Notes: generated by a model not told the origin, from the letters alone. A stretch of DNA of 64,000 nt from Galeopsis tetrahit (GCA_963675135.1 OY776128.1:2232001-2296000), one strand, 5' to 3'; counted from the stretch's first letter, positions 9,104-20,904 are shown. Program-made: numbers and translations.

Positions 9104-12100
9104 CTAACCAACCAACCTAAGATATAAACCAAACTTCTCTTTTGGTAATGCCTTAGTGAATGCATCAACAGGGTTCTCCTCAATAGCTATCTTAACCACT
9201 TGGATTGTACCCTTCTCCACAATATCTCTTAGAAAGTACAATTTCCCATCAATATGTTTGGTTCTCTCATGATACCCCTAATGCTTTGCAAGATGAATTG
9301 CGCTTTGATTATCACAGAAGACAGTTACACTGTTCTGAGATAAACCAAATTCCTTCAGAATTCCCTTCAACCAAATATTTTCCTTAACTGCTTCAGTCAA
9401 TGCCACGTACTCCGCTTCAGTAGTAGATGATGCAACCACGGACTGGTGAATAGACCTTCAAGACACAGCCGTACCAAACCAAGTGAACACATATCCTGTT
9501 AAGAAATTTTTAGTGTCAACATTGGCTGCATAATCTGCATCCACGTATCCCACAAGTGCATCCCCATCATTTGACATCTTCTGAAACTTTAGACTTTTGT
9601 CAGCTGATCCCAAAACATATCTCATGACCCACTTAACAGTCTCCCAATGACTTAAGTCTGGATCACTCATATATATGTTGATCACACTCATAGCGTGAGT
9701 CAAATCTGGTTTACAACACACTATAGCATACATTAAACTCCCTACAACACTGGTATAATGTATCTTACTCATCTGAGCTTGCTCTTGGCTGTTCCTGTGA
9801 CTCATCTGATTGGACAAACGATGATGTTGGCCAATAGGAGTAGAGACAATCTTTGTTTGATGCATTCTGAACCTCTCTAACACCTTCTGAAGATAAGTAG
9901 GTTGATTCAGCTGAATAACTCCATCTACTCTGCTGATCTCCATCCCAAGAATCACTTTGGCTTCACCAAGATCTTTCATCTCAAACTCCCGTTTGAGGAT
10001 CTCATTGACTTGATCAACACTGTCAATAGACTCCCCTGCTATTAAGATGTCATCAACATACAACAGAAGATAGGTAACAGAAGACCAAACTTGTCTGAAA
10101 TAAACACAGTTGTCATACAAACTCCTTGTAAAACCAGCTGAGCAAATGTACTCATCAAATCTCAAGTATCATTGTCTAGGGCTTTGTTTCAGGCCATAGA
10201 GGGACTTTTTCATCAGACATACCTTGTCCTCCCCTTCTTCTATGTCCAACCCTTCTGGTAACTTCATATAGATCCTCTCATCTAGATATCCATGTAAGAA
10301 AGTTGTGGTCACATCCATCTGATGCAGCTCCAATTCATATTGAGCAACCATAACTAACAAAATTCTGATGCTACAATGCTTCACAACAGGTGAGAAGATT
10401 TCATTGAAATCAATACCTTCCTTCTGAGTAAATCCCTTAGCTATAAGTCTTGTCTTGTATCTAAGCTTGCCACCCCTCTGAGCCTCCACCTCCTTTTTGT
10501 AGATCCATTTTCACCCAACTAACTTCTTGTTCTTGGGCCTCTCAATAATCTTCCATGTCTGATTTGTGTTAAGAGAAAGTAGCTCCTCCTCCATAGCAAC
10601 TATCCACTTCTCCTTGTCGTGGCAGCTGATGGTTTCTATATAAGATCTTGGCTCCAGAGACTCCACCTCAAGAGATGCACATAATGCAAATGAAACAATG
10701 TCAGCTTGTCCATACCTCTGAGGTGGGTGGACTTCTCTTCTGGTTCTGTCCCGTGTCAGCTGATAGTGTTGAAGATCATTCTCACTATGAGGAACGCCCT
10801 CCTCATCTGGATCAATATGTTCTTCAACAGGTCCTCTGGTGTCAACATGCTCCACCTCGACTTGTGCTTCGCCTGGTTGGTTATCAGCTGCACTAGTACT
10901 CGTTCTAGCTTCTTCTGATAGAGGCATCATGTTCTCATCAAAAGTAACATCTCTGCTGATAATACACTTCTGCATTCCAGCTTCAAGGCACCATAACCTG
11001 TATCCTTTAACATCTGAAGGATACCCAACAAACACGCATAGCAATGCTCGAGGCTCAAGTTTATCTTGCTTGACATGGGCATATGATGCACATCCAAATA
11101 CCTTCAAATAGTTGTACTCAGCTGCATGGCCAGACCATAACTCTTCTAGAGTTTTGTACTGCACAACTGAGACTTCTGTTTATCAAATAGGTTGTTGTTG
11201 ACACAACCTCTCCCCAAAACACCTTTGGCAGACCAAAACTGTTCAGCATGCACCTGACTCTCTCAAGTAGTGTCTGATTCATCCTCTCAGCTACACCATT
11301 CTGCTGAGGGGTCCCTGACACAGTCTTATGCCTCACTATTCCCTTCGACTTATATAACGCATTGAACTCTTCTGATAGGTACTCCAGACCATTATCAGTT
11401 CTCAAATGCTTGAGAGTCTTGTCTGTGACATTTTCACATTCAATGAGCCATTTCTTGAATTTCTCAAATGTTTCTGCCTTCGATTTCAGAATAGTAACCC
11501 ACACCTTCCTTGAGTAGTCATCTATGATAAACAATAAATATTTACCACCAGACCTCGTCTGATTCCTAGCTGGCCCCTATAGATCTGAATGGACATAGTC
11601 CATGATCCCTTTGGTAGATTGAACACTCTTCCCAAACTTTAACCTTTTGGCTTTATCAATAATGCAAGGCTCACACAAATCCAGCTTTGTGATCTTGTCC
11701 TTACCAAGCAAACCTTGCTTAGACAGCTCAATTAGGCCTTTCTCACCTACATGAGCTAGTCTTTTGTGTCACAACATAGAGTTGTCTTGCACCTCTGCTA
11801 CACCTGACCTGCCAGCTACTATATTCCCCTTAAGAAAGTAGAGACCATTTTTTCTCACACCTTTCAGGACAGTCAACTCCTCCTTTAACACTATGAGCTC
11901 TCCATCAGCAGACTGAAATGTATAGCCATAGAATCCAGCATCCTAAGAGATATCAAATTCCTCTTAAGCTCAGGCACATACCTGGCACTTTGGAGTATTC
12001 TTACTACACCGTCATATAACTTCAGGTGAACACTACCTTCTCCCATAACTTTGCAAGTGTGATCATTTCGAAGCATAACAGAACCACCCTTCTGGTGCTT

Positions 12101-13048
12101 GAAATCATGAAATCAATCTCTTCTTGGAGTCATATGGAAAGAACACCCTAAATCTAGGATCCATGATTGCTGTTCTGCAGAGGATGTGATGGTTATCACT
12201 TGAGCAAACTCATAGCCTTCTTGCTCCTTATCTTCTTGAGTCTGATTAGCTTGATTTTTGTCAGCAGGGTTCTTGGCACCAGATTTCCTCAAGAATTGCT
12301 TATACTTGTGACAAACATTCTTATAGTGTATGGGCTTATTATAGTGGTAGCACACTGAATCCCCTTAATTGGACACAACTGATTTTCCCTTATCAGCTCA
12401 TTTGGGTTGACTAGACCCCTTATTGGATCCAGATCTCTTCTGGCCTCCTTTGATTGTCAATCCTTCTCAACTGTTGCTCTTATCTCCTTGAAATGTCTTA
12501 TTGTGCAACAGCTTGAACTTGACAGCCAACATTGCATCCTTCAATGTAATACTTTCCTTCCTACCATACAATATGGTGTCCTTTAAGATTTCAAAGGACT
12601 TAGGGAGAGCACTCAACAGAATTAGAGTCTTATTCTCTTCCTCTAACTTGACATTTAAATTCTCTAGATCATCAAGAATCCTATTGAACTCATCAAGTTG
12701 GTCTGGAATGGGTTTGTCATCCCCCCATTCTGAAGGCATACCGCTTCTGTTTCGAATAGAGACGGTTAACTAAGGTTTTAACCATGTAAAGTTTACCTAG
12801 ATTGTCCCAGACCTCCTTTGAAGATTTCTCATTAGCAACTTCTCTCAAAACCTTATCACCAAGGCAGAGCAGAATCGTGCTTCGAGCTTTCCTGAGCACC
12901 TTGCTCCTTTCAGCAGCAGCTGTTGCAGTTTCACCAGCTGTAGTTGTAGATTCTTCGAGCACGTTGAACAAACCATCTTGACTCTCCACAGCCCAAAGTC
13001 ACCTGTGCCTGAGAACTTCTAAATATTATACTTGGTCGAATTCTCCAT
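9104..13048 (-). pseudogene. Copia gag-pol remnant
   Basis: Gag starts with an ATG at 13048 (MENSTKYNI) but has a stop at codon 10 and a frame break near 12730. The CCHC knuckle (12330-12355) has lost its second cysteine. The protease motif reads WILDLGCSFHMTP at about 12130, so the catalytic D-S/T-G is changed to D-L-G. Integrase (11120-11770) shows the HHCC region, YSRKVW, LRTDNG and PQQNGVAER, with a stop near 11579. RT (9700-10600) shows QMDVTTTFLHG, KKSLYGLKQSPR and an intact YVDD. RNase H (9104-9540) shows YVDADYA and ends ...EKFGLYLRLVG at a stop. The coding capacity is broken in at least five places, so it cannot transpose by itself. Confidence 0.9.
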
Positions 13049-13104
13049 CTTCGATCTGGCAATTGCTTCAAGGGTGACTTTCGATTCCCACAGGCGGCGC
13101 CAAC

Positions 13105-13877
13105 TATCAGTTAATTATCCACTCGATTAGACGTCTCCAATCCAAATGAATAATCAGACCCTCAAACAATCTAACAAAGATATCAATTCACAAATATAAT
13201 GAAACGAGAACAGAAAATAGAGCACACAAAGATTTAAGTGGTTCGATCAACTTGATCTACATCCACTGGACACACGACTTCAATCTTGATTGATAAAAGA
13301 GATGTTTACACTTTACACACTCAACACTTGGAAAGGGATTTCTCCTCACTTCACTCGTGAACTCACAACTCAAGACGAATGCTCGTAAGCGTCAAACATT
13401 ACAATTTACAAGATATGGAGTATTTATAGGTATCAAAGTTGATTGCAACGTGTGTTGATTGCGTGATCATTGCCGGCCTGGATTCTGTTGAAACCTCCTA
13501 ACAAACTTACGTTTTCAGTGTTGCCTAATCTGAATTGACAACCTTGCTCTTCACTTATTTTTCGTAAACAGATGACACATTCAGAAGACAACCAGAAGAC
13601 CTCCCTCTTCTATTTGACTCTTCTGATATCCAACACTTAACCAAAAGACTAACTTTGCAAACAGAACTCTACTAATCTTAACAACTAAGCTGATTCTAAG
13701 CAACACCTTCTCATCTGATTGGAAACATCCACCTCATCTGATCAGGCCTAAGTTAGCTTGCCTGACTCCACTAGCTGATACGCCAAACAACTGAGTCTAT
13801 CAGCAGACTAGTACTCTGTTGATTTCACCAGACGAGTAGAACTCATCTGATTTTGAGATTATGAGATAAACCTCACA
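13105..13877 (-). repeat. 5' LTR of the Copia element
   Basis: This is the partner of 8193-8971. Its inner edge has mutated from TGACA to TGATA. The two LTRs are colinear, with scattered substitutions and several small indels. Confidence 0.9.
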
Positions 13878-13882
13878 TATTG

Positions 13883-14190
13883 ATTTGATATAAAATTATA
13901 TCTATATAAGATCACACTTCAATCATTATAATCTTTCTCAACAATAATATAACAATACTACTATAATAATATAATACATTCAATCATTACACAATCAACT
14001 AATCATTATAATCTCACCCAATAATAATATTATAATACAATTTCATTCAATTTTACACATTTATTTGACATAAAATAAAAATATTCTACTATTTCAAAAC
14101 TCAAAAGAAATACACATATTAAAAAAATCAATGATTTCAAAAATCGATTTTCAAAATCATTCAATGCCCAAGTGTTTTCAGAAAGAAAAA
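13883..14190. other. intergenic, no gene seen
   Basis: AT-rich. AAAAATCGATTTTCAAAATC at 14140 resembles a motif left of the Copia element near 8145, so the Copia may have inserted into an older repeat. Boundaries could not be found. Confidence 0.4.
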
Positions 14191-14212
14191 AAAAATTGTA
14201 AGCGGGTTATTT

Positions 14213-14673
14213 ACTTATTAGTTCATTAATTAAAGTTAGGCAAATTCATTAAAATTTTATTAATTTATTTTCTTAATTGATTTTGCAAATTTACCACGTG
14301 ACCATTAGTTAGGTTGACAATTGGTGAAAACTATGAACTAATACACTTGTTCTCATAAGTTAAAAATGTACTTATGTATCATGATATATATAATGTGATG
14401 TACCATCTTACTGTATAAGTTTTGACTAAATTAAAATATTTTTAAGCGTTGGCCTCGTATTAAATAAATATACATATCAGTTTTAATTATTGTTTCTAAA
14501 ATAAATATATATTTTTTTAATTAATTGGCCTAACTTAAATTAATGAAGTAATAGTCACGTAGAAATTTATTTAAAAAAGGACAAATATGAGTAGTTACAA
14601 TCACTAACTTTTGCCTATATATATGGAAAACATTTAATCCTTTTTTTGCATGTAGATTGAGAAGGCAATCATT
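14213..14673 (+). promoter_or_regulatory. promoter of the large proline-rich protein gene, with blocks conserved in its paralogue
   Basis: A TATA box (TATATATAT, 14616-14624) lies about 50 bp before the ATG. Two blocks, at about 14213-14345 (ATTAATTAAAGTTAGGC..AATTCATTA, GACCATTAG..AGGTTGACAATT) and 14516-14640 (AATTGGCCTAACTT...TTGCCTATATATATG), recur in the same order upstream of the paralogue at 23270-23400 and 23620-23735. The sequence between the blocks has diverged, so the conserved blocks may include functional elements. Confidence 0.7.
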
Positions 14674-17600
14674 ATGGAAACCAAAATATGGATTTCATTC
14701 TTATTCTTGTTCACTCTTCTTGCAAATGCTAATGCTACCTCTCCAATTCCGGAATCCATTTGCAAGATTCTTCCAACACTTTGTCCACCACGATCTCCTC
14801 CACCACCACCTTCTTCACCACCGACATCAGGGATAATTTGTCGTATTTTACCAACTCTTTGTCCACCTCCTTCATCGCCTCCTCCTCCACGTTCACCCCC
14901 TCCACCTCCACCACGACCCAGTTCACCACCCCCTCTCCCTCCACCTCCACCACCATCTCCTTCATCATCGCCTCCTCCACCACCACCACCCCCTTCATCA
15001 CCGCCTCCTCCACCACCATCATCACCGCCACCACCACCTCCTTCATCACCGCCTCCACCACCACCTCCTTCATCACCGCCTCCTCCTCCACCACCACCTC
15101 CTTCGTCACCTCCTCCTCCACCTCCACCACCCAGTTCCCAACCACCACCACCACCACATTCTTCATCACCGCCTCCACCACCACCTCCTTCGTCACCTCC
15201 TCCTCCACCTCCACCACCCAGTTCCCAACCACCACCACCACCACATTCTTCATCACCGCCTCCTCCACCACCTCCTTCATCGCCTCCTCCACCACCTCCT
15301 TCATCGCCTCCTCTTCCACCTCCACCAAAGTTACCACCCACTGCACCTTCAACTCAGCCACCCTCTACACCCCCAGTGAAGTCTCCACCCACTACGCCTC
15401 CAACTCAACCACCTTCTACACCCCCATCAATGTCTCCACCCACAGCACCTCCAACTCAACCACCCTCTACACCCCCATCGACGTTACCACCCATCGTACC
15501 TCCAACTCAGCCACCCTCTACACCCCCACCTAGGTCACCACCCATCGTACCTCCAACTCAGCCACCCTCTACACCCCCACCGAAGTCACCACCCACCGTA
15601 CCTCCAACTCAACCACCCTCTACACCCCCTGTGAAGTCTCCACCTACTGCGCCTCCAACACAGCCACCTTCTACACCCCCATCGATGTCTCCACCCACTG
15701 CACCTCCAACTAAGCCACCTTCTAGACCCCCATCGATGTCTCCACCCACTATAACTCCAACTCAACCTCCATCCACACCCCCATCGAGGTCTCCACCAAT
15801 TTTACCTCCAACTCAACCACCCTCTATACCCCCATCGACGTTACCACCCATCGTACCTCCAACTCAGCCACCCTCTACACCCCCACCGAAGTCACCACCC
15901 ACCGTACCTCCAACTCAGCCACCCTCTACACCCCCTGTGAAGTCTCCACCCACTGCACCTCCAACTCACCCACCTTCTACACCCCCATCGATGTCTCCAC
16001 CCACTACACCTCCAACTCAACCACCCTCTACACCCCCATCGAGGTTACCACCCACCGTACCTCCAACTCAACCACCCTCTACACCCCCGCCGAGGTCACC
16101 ACCCATTGTACCTCCAACTCAACCACCCTCTACACCCCCATCGAGGTTACCACCCACCGTACCTCCAACTCAGCCACCCTCTACACCCCCACCTAGGTCA
16201 CCACCCATCGTACCTCCAACTCAGCCACCCTCTACACCCTCACCGAAGTCACCACCCACCATACCTCCAACTCAGCCACCCTCTACACCCCCTGTGAAGT
16301 CTCCACCCACTGCACCTCCAACTCAGCCACCCTCTACACCCCCTGTGAAGTCACCACCCACCGCACCTCCAACTCAACCACCCTCTACACCCCCTAGGAA
16401 TTCTCCACCCACTGCACCTCCAACTCAGCCACCTTCTACACCCCCATCGAGGTCTCCACCCACTGTACCTCCAACTCAACCACCATCTACACCCCCATTG
16501 AGGTCTCCACCCACCGTACCTCCAACTCAGCCACCCTCTACACCCCCGCCGAGGTCACCACCCATTGTACCTCCAACTCAACCACCCTTTACACCCCCGC
16601 CGAGGTCACCACCCATTGTACCTCCAACTCAACCACCCTCTACACCCCCATCGAGGTTACCACCCACCGTACATCCAACTCAGCCACCCTCTACACCCCC
16701 ACCTAGGTCGCCACCCATCGTACCTCCAACTCAGCCACCCTCTACACCCCCACCGAAGTCACCACCCACCGTACCTCCAACTCAGCCACCCTTTACACCC
16801 CTTGTGAAGTCTCCACCCACTGCACCTCCAACTCAGCCACCCTCTACACCCCCTGTGAAACCACCACCCACTGCACCTCCAACTCAGCCACCCTCTACAC
16901 CCCCTACGAAGTCTCCACCCACTACACCTCCAACTCAGCCACCTTCTACACCCCCATCGAGGTCTCCACCCACTGTACCTCCAACTCAACCACCATCTAC
17001 ACTCCCATTGAGGTCTCCACCCATCGTACCTCCAACTCAGCCACCCTCTACACCCCCACCGAAGTCACCACCCACCGTACCTCCAACTCAGCCACCCTCT
17101 ACACCCCCTGTGAAGTCTCCACCCACTGCACCTCCAACTCAGCCACCCTCTACACCCCCTGTGAAGTCACCACCCACTGCACCTCCAACTCAGCCACCCT
17201 CTACACCCCCTACGAAGTCTCCACCCACTGCACCTCCAACTCAGCCACCTTCTACACCCCCATCGAGGTCTCCACCCACTGTACCTCCAACTCAACCACC
17301 ATCTACACCCCCGTCGAGGTCTCCACCCACCGTACCTCCAACTCAGCCACCCTCTACACCCCCACCGAGGTCACCACCCACTGTACCTCCAACTCAGCCA
17401 CCTACTACACCCCCATCGAGGTCTCCACCCACTGCACCTCCAACTCAGCCACCTTCTACACCTCCATCGAGGTCTCCACCCACTGTACCTCCAACTAAAT
17501 CACCTTCTCCACCCCCATTGAGATCTCCACCAACTGTACCTCCAACTCAACCACCTTCTACAACCCCATCGAGATCTCCACCCACTGTGCCTCCAACTAA

Positions 17601-17880
17601 ATCACCTTCTCCACCCCCATCGAGATCTCCACCCACTGTACCTCCAACTCAACCACCTTCTACACCCTCATTGAGGTCTCCACCCACTGCACCTCCAACT
17701 CAACCACCTTCTCCACCCCCATTGAAGTCTCCACCCATTGTACCTCCAACTAAGCCATCCCGTTCACCCCCACCGAGGTCACCACCCACCGTATCTCCAA
17801 CTCACCCACATCATCCAAATATACGTAGGTCACCCCCTCCATCCCCACATAAACACCCACCCCCTACACGTATACATTGA
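14674..17880 (+). CDS. secreted proline-rich extensin-like protein with ~45 17-residue repeats
   Basis: A single 1068-residue open frame from a clear ATG, 50 bp downstream of a TATA box. Residues 1-21 (METKIWISFLFLFTLLANAN + A) form a signal peptide. Residues 22-65 hold two Cys motifs, ICKILPTLCPP and ICRILPTLCPP. Residues ~65-225 are Ser-Pro3-8 blocks. From ~226 to ~1030 there are about 45 copies of a 17-residue repeat, SPPTxPPTQPPSTPPxx, with variable positions V/A/I and K/R/S. The tail is basic and His-rich (HPHHPNIRRSPPPSPHKHPP). The repeats lack Tyr, so isodityrosine cross-links as in classical extensins are not expected; Ser-Pro and Thr-Pro runs would be hydroxylated and glycosylated. 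Role: a structural wall or apoplast protein, inferred from composition. AATAAA lies at 18029. The paralogue at 23765 has the same signal peptide. No LRR or kinase domain is present. Confidence 0.85.
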   Translation: METKIWISFLFLFTLLANANATSPIPESICKILPTLCPPRSPPPPPSSPPTSGIICRILPTLCPPPSSPPPPRSPPPPPPRPSSPPPLPPPPPPSPSSSPPPPPPPPSSPPPPPPSSPPPPPPSSPPPPPPPSSPPPPPPPPPSSPPPPPPPPSSQPPPPPHSSSPPPPPPPSSPPPPPPPPSSQPPPPPHSSSPPPPPPPSSPPPPPPSSPPLPPPPKLPPTAPSTQPPSTPPVKSPPTTPPTQPPSTPPSMSPPTAPPTQPPSTPPSTLPPIVPPTQPPSTPPPRSPPIVPPTQPPSTPPPKSPPTVPPTQPPSTPPVKSPPTAPPTQPPSTPPSMSPPTAPPTKPPSRPPSMSPPTITPTQPPSTPPSRSPPILPPTQPPSIPPSTLPPIVPPTQPPSTPPPKSPPTVPPTQPPSTPPVKSPPTAPPTHPPSTPPSMSPPTTPPTQPPSTPPSRLPPTVPPTQPPSTPPPRSPPIVPPTQPPSTPPSRLPPTVPPTQPPSTPPPRSPPIVPPTQPPSTPSPKSPPTIPPTQPPSTPPVKSPPTAPPTQPPSTPPVKSPPTAPPTQPPSTPPRNSPPTAPPTQPPSTPPSRSPPTVPPTQPPSTPPLRSPPTVPPTQPPSTPPPRSPPIVPPTQPPFTPPPRSPPIVPPTQPPSTPPSRLPPTVHPTQPPSTPPPRSPPIVPPTQPPSTPPPKSPPTVPPTQPPFTPLVKSPPTAPPTQPPSTPPVKPPPTAPPTQPPSTPPTKSPPTTPPTQPPSTPPSRSPPTVPPTQPPSTLPLRSPPIVPPTQPPSTPPPKSPPTVPPTQPPSTPPVKSPPTAPPTQPPSTPPVKSPPTAPPTQPPSTPPTKSPPTAPPTQPPSTPPSRSPPTVPPTQPPSTPPSRSPPTVPPTQPPSTPPPRSPPTVPPTQPPTTPPSRSPPTAPPTQPPSTPPSRSPPTVPPTKSPSPPPLRSPPTVPPTQPPSTTPSRSPPTVPPTKSPSPPPSRSPPTVPPTQPPSTPSLRSPPTAPPTQPPSPPPLKSPPIVPPTKPSRSPPPRSPPTVSPTHPHHPNIRRSPPPSPHKHPPPTRIH
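15330..17765 (+). repeat. 51-bp coding minisatellite, about 45 copies
   Basis: The 17-residue protein repeat corresponds to a 51-bp DNA unit around CCTCCAACTCAGCCACCCTC followed by TACACCCCC. Blocks of several units recur with the same variant pattern (for example the order VK, SM, SR, then PR, PK), which indicates expansion by unequal exchange of multi-unit segments. Variation is mainly at the codons just before SPP. Confidence 0.9.
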
Positions 17881-18370
17881 TCCGCCCATTCATAACTATC
17901 TACTCTCCCACCTCGTTCTCCACCTTGTCGACCTCCGCCTTAATCACCTTCTTCATCTATTTTACCACCTATCTTATTTTGTGACTTATTAATCCATCGG
18001 TACTTATATATGTTAATCTCAGCCTATCAATAAAAAGCCTTCCACCCTCATCTTCTTTACTATCCATTCTTACTTAAATATATATTACATGGCTTCTCAT
18101 TCATCCATTCACGATCTAGGTGCCTCACATCATTCTTCAAGAAACTTGCTTTGACCTCATGGATCTCACTTTTGCATTTTCATGGGATGATGCATTGATT
18201 TTTAGAAGAAGTTTGACATATATTGATGTATTAACTTGTACTTTATATATAATTAATTAAAAATTTAAAGATGGGTTATATGATATTTGCTGATGTTATC
18301 TTATGATATTTCCACGCATGTAAAATATAAGATCGACAACATCCTTAGTGCATGGAAACGCCCATTAGAA
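17881..18370 (+). other. 3' UTR and flank, conserved in the paralogue
   Basis: Contains AATAAA at 18029-18034. Blocks at 18098-18370 (ACATCATTCTTCAAGAAACT, CATTTTCATGGGAT, TAGAA.AAGTTTG.CATATA) match 24476-24800 downstream of the paralogue. Confidence 0.7.
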
Positions 18371-18445
18371 AATTAATATATAAGAATTAATTATTCATCT
18401 CTTTAAAAAATTAAATTTTTAGATGATATAAAATTATTATAATAT
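18364..18445 (+). repeat. degenerate solo TRIM LTR
   Basis: TTAGAAAATTAATATATAAG, AATTAATTATTCATCTCTTT and TTTTTAGATGATATAAAATT follow the order of the 78-bp TRIM LTR seen at 5640. No primer-binding site follows. Confidence 0.55.
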
Positions 18446-18538
18446 TAGTAATTAAATAATTATTAATTATTTAATTTCATATCTTTTACATTATTACTTA
18501 TGATAAATAATTTTTTTCTTCCTTTGTCAATTTATATA

Positions 18539-18854
18539 CTCCCTCCAATTTTTAATAAATAATATTTTCGTGAAATTTATTTGAATTAATAAAGGGTATG
18601 GAGTATGTATTAACAAGTATATCCTTAAATAATAATAAAAAAAAGTAAATATCTTCATATATATGACATGTTTGTATAGGAAAAAATTTATCATAAGGGG
18701 AGATTAGTTAATAAAAGTAAGTTGAAAATTATGAGATTTTCTAAAGTCAAGGGGGCATAATTGGAACAAAGAGTATAAAAAAAATTCTAAAACAACATTT
18801 ATTTGTGTACAAATGAAAAAAGCTAAAACATCATTTATTAAAAAATGGAGGGAG
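18539..18854. mobile_element. Stowaway MITE, 316 bp
   Basis: Ends are CTCCCTCCAATTTTTAATAA on the left and TTTATTAAAAAATGGAGGGAG on the right (last 20 bases TTATTAAAAAATGGAGGGAG). A TA duplication lies at 18537-18538 and 18855-18856. CTCCCTCC ends and a TA target identify Stowaway (Tc1/mariner). Confidence 0.85.
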
Positions 18855-18895
18855 TATAATATTAGCTAGATTGGATTAGACTCGAATAAGTTATA

Positions 18896-19186
18896 CTCCA
18901 TCCGTTCTATAAAGATAGTCACACTTTTCTTTTCTGGATGTTCTAAATTATACTCACATTTCCTCTTTTACTTAAGTATTAAATGTTTTATTGACAATTT
19001 TACCCCTAATTAAACTTACTCTATAATTACTCATTAACATTAAATTGAGAGTAATTAAGACTCAACTGCTAATTTGGAATTTACACTAAATTTATTTATG
19101 GTAAAATAAACATATTAGTTAAACTGATCACATTTTTTTTTTTTTTTTAATATGAGTGTAAACTGAGTATCTTTGTGTAACGAGCC
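18896..19186. mobile_element. decayed Stowaway-like MITE
   Basis: The left end is CTCCATCCGTTCTATAAAGA after TA. The right arm (AGTATCTTTGTGTAACGAG) is a weak inverse match and lacks a clean terminus. Confidence 0.5.
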
Positions 19187-20194
19187 AAACTAAAATCAAT
19201 AATAATGCCATTAAAGATTGTTACCAAATTTCAGTGTGGTCCTCATTTACATGTCTCATTTTTAGAATACATATGTAGATGATTTATGTTAATTGAAAAG
19301 GAGCATATTTAATTATGTAAGAGGGAGGAATAAATAAAATTAGAAAGATAAAAATTGCAATCTACAATTAGATAGATGTATAGTGGGTATATAATTGAAT
19401 TTTGAGTGATATATTTAGATATATTTTCAATTGTATAATTTAAATTGAACCAAGTCAATATTTTGACTCAATTGCACTAGTGTGACTATTTATTAATTAT
19501 TGCTTAGACTAGTTTTTGGGTCATTTTATAATTGTAATTCTTATTGATCTTTTTGAGTATCTCTAATACTCGTTAATATATTACCATTTTTGAGTATCTC
19601 TAATACTCGTTAAAAAAATATGTGTCCTTAAGTAAGAAAGAAAGAAAATAGTTCGTACTTATGAAAGTCAAATTAAGTAATTGTATAGGACATGAATCCT
19701 CTTCATTTTTTTGGTAAAATTCTGATCAATTTTGTAGAGTCCACTATCTAATTTTATTTTATTTTGAAAACGACCAAAAAATTTATTGCAAAGGATATCA
19801 TGAATACCCTCTAGATAACATTACAACATCAAAAATAAGAAATAAACACACAAAAGAGATGCAGTAGAACATCCTAATCTACTAAATGCACAATTTCGGT
19901 TCCATAAGCCAATTGTCAAAGGTGTATCCCATTGAAATCGAACGCGTTCCTTTGAGCCAGCTATACAAAGAAGCTTTTATGTTGTCGACCACCTTAATCG
20001 AATCGAACTCTCCGCCCTTAAAGATCACCCCATTTCTTTTAATCTAAATAAACCAAATAGTGCAGTGCCATATCAGAGACAACACCTCATAATAATGAAA
20101 ACGACGTATACTAAAATTTAAGAAAGAGATATATAATGAAACTTGAAAAGTAGTACAGATAATTTGAAAGATAGTCTTTAACTCCCCTAAAATA
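19187..20194. other. intergenic, no gene seen
   Basis: AT-rich. A short direct repeat TTGAGTATCTCTAATACTCG occurs at 19553 and 19590. No credible coding sequence. Confidence 0.5.
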
Positions 20195-20500
20195 CTATTC
20201 ATTCCGTCCAATTTTATAATTTTCACTTTTCTTTTTGGGCTGTCCAATTTTATTATTTTCATTCCTTATTTAAATTTTTTTCTATTCACATTACTTTATC
20301 TCCACCCTTAATTCAACGATCACTTATTTAATTACTCAAATTATCATTGAATTTATTAATAAATAATCACTTTATCTATAAATGGACCTCACAACATTCC
20401 ATTATACCCCCAATTTATCTACTTTATACATATATAAACTAATCAAAATTCATTAAAACGCATGTCCGAAGAAGTGGACATTTTAAAATTGAACAAAGTG
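20195..20500. mobile_element. decayed Stowaway-like MITE
   Basis: The left end resembles ATTCCGTCCAATTTTATAATT. The right arm (AAGTGGACATTTTAAAATTG) is an imperfect inverse of an internal part. Central motifs (CATTAAAACGCATGTC, CTTTATACATATATAAACTA) are shared with other Stowaway copies in the window. Confidence 0.4.
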
Positions 20501-20904
20501 TTCGTTGTCATTTCCAAGTCCTTCGAGATTAAATATATATAGACTTTGCAAAAGTCTAATTAAATACAGTCTTTATAAATACATATATACATGAAATTTC
20601 TGCATACGTCCATTCAAGTTTTTTTACTGATCAAATTTCGTTTTCAGTTGGTTTTTGTTGAATTTGCCAACCTTTAATTGTCATATGAATTAGTCTCAAT
20701 TCAAGAGCCAAGACATATATGTCCCCAAATTGAACTATTAAACAACTATAGATTATCAAGGATTTAAAAAAATAAATTGAATAGCAATACTTAAACGGAT
20801 TTGGATCCAGCATTGTACAACACGATCTTGTGCAGTAAAAACAGGCTAGTCTGTATAGGATCGTATTGTACAACACTAGATATAAAATCTTTGCGTAGTT
20901 GTTA

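Larger units (their letters stand above)
8193..13877 (-). mobile_element. Ty1/Copia LTR retrotransposon, full length but decayed
   Basis: Two ~775-bp LTRs (8193-8971 and 13105-13877) flank a gag-pol region read on the minus strand. The gene order is gag, protease, integrase, RT, RNase H, which defines Copia. Gag and protease motifs suggest the Tork/Tnt1 group; that is inference. The flanks are TATCG (8188-8192) and TATTG (13878-13882), a 5-bp target duplication with one change. A purine-rich AAAGGTGGAGAAT precedes the 3' LTR (8972-8985) and GTTGGCGCC follows the 5' LTR. Several stops and frame breaks, LTR indels and LTR substitutions show an old, inactive insertion. Confidence 0.92.

Noticed and set aside
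14634..15361. Long minus-strand Gly-rich and Val/Glu-rich frames opposite the proline-rich gene
   Set aside because: They are mirror images of CCA/CCT repeats. The plus frame has an ATG with signal peptide, TATA box and a paralogue with the same start.
14760..17992. Ser/Thr-rich and His/Leu-rich plus-strand frames within the proline-rich array
   Set aside because: They are frame shadows of the 51-bp repeat without a signal peptide or conserved start.
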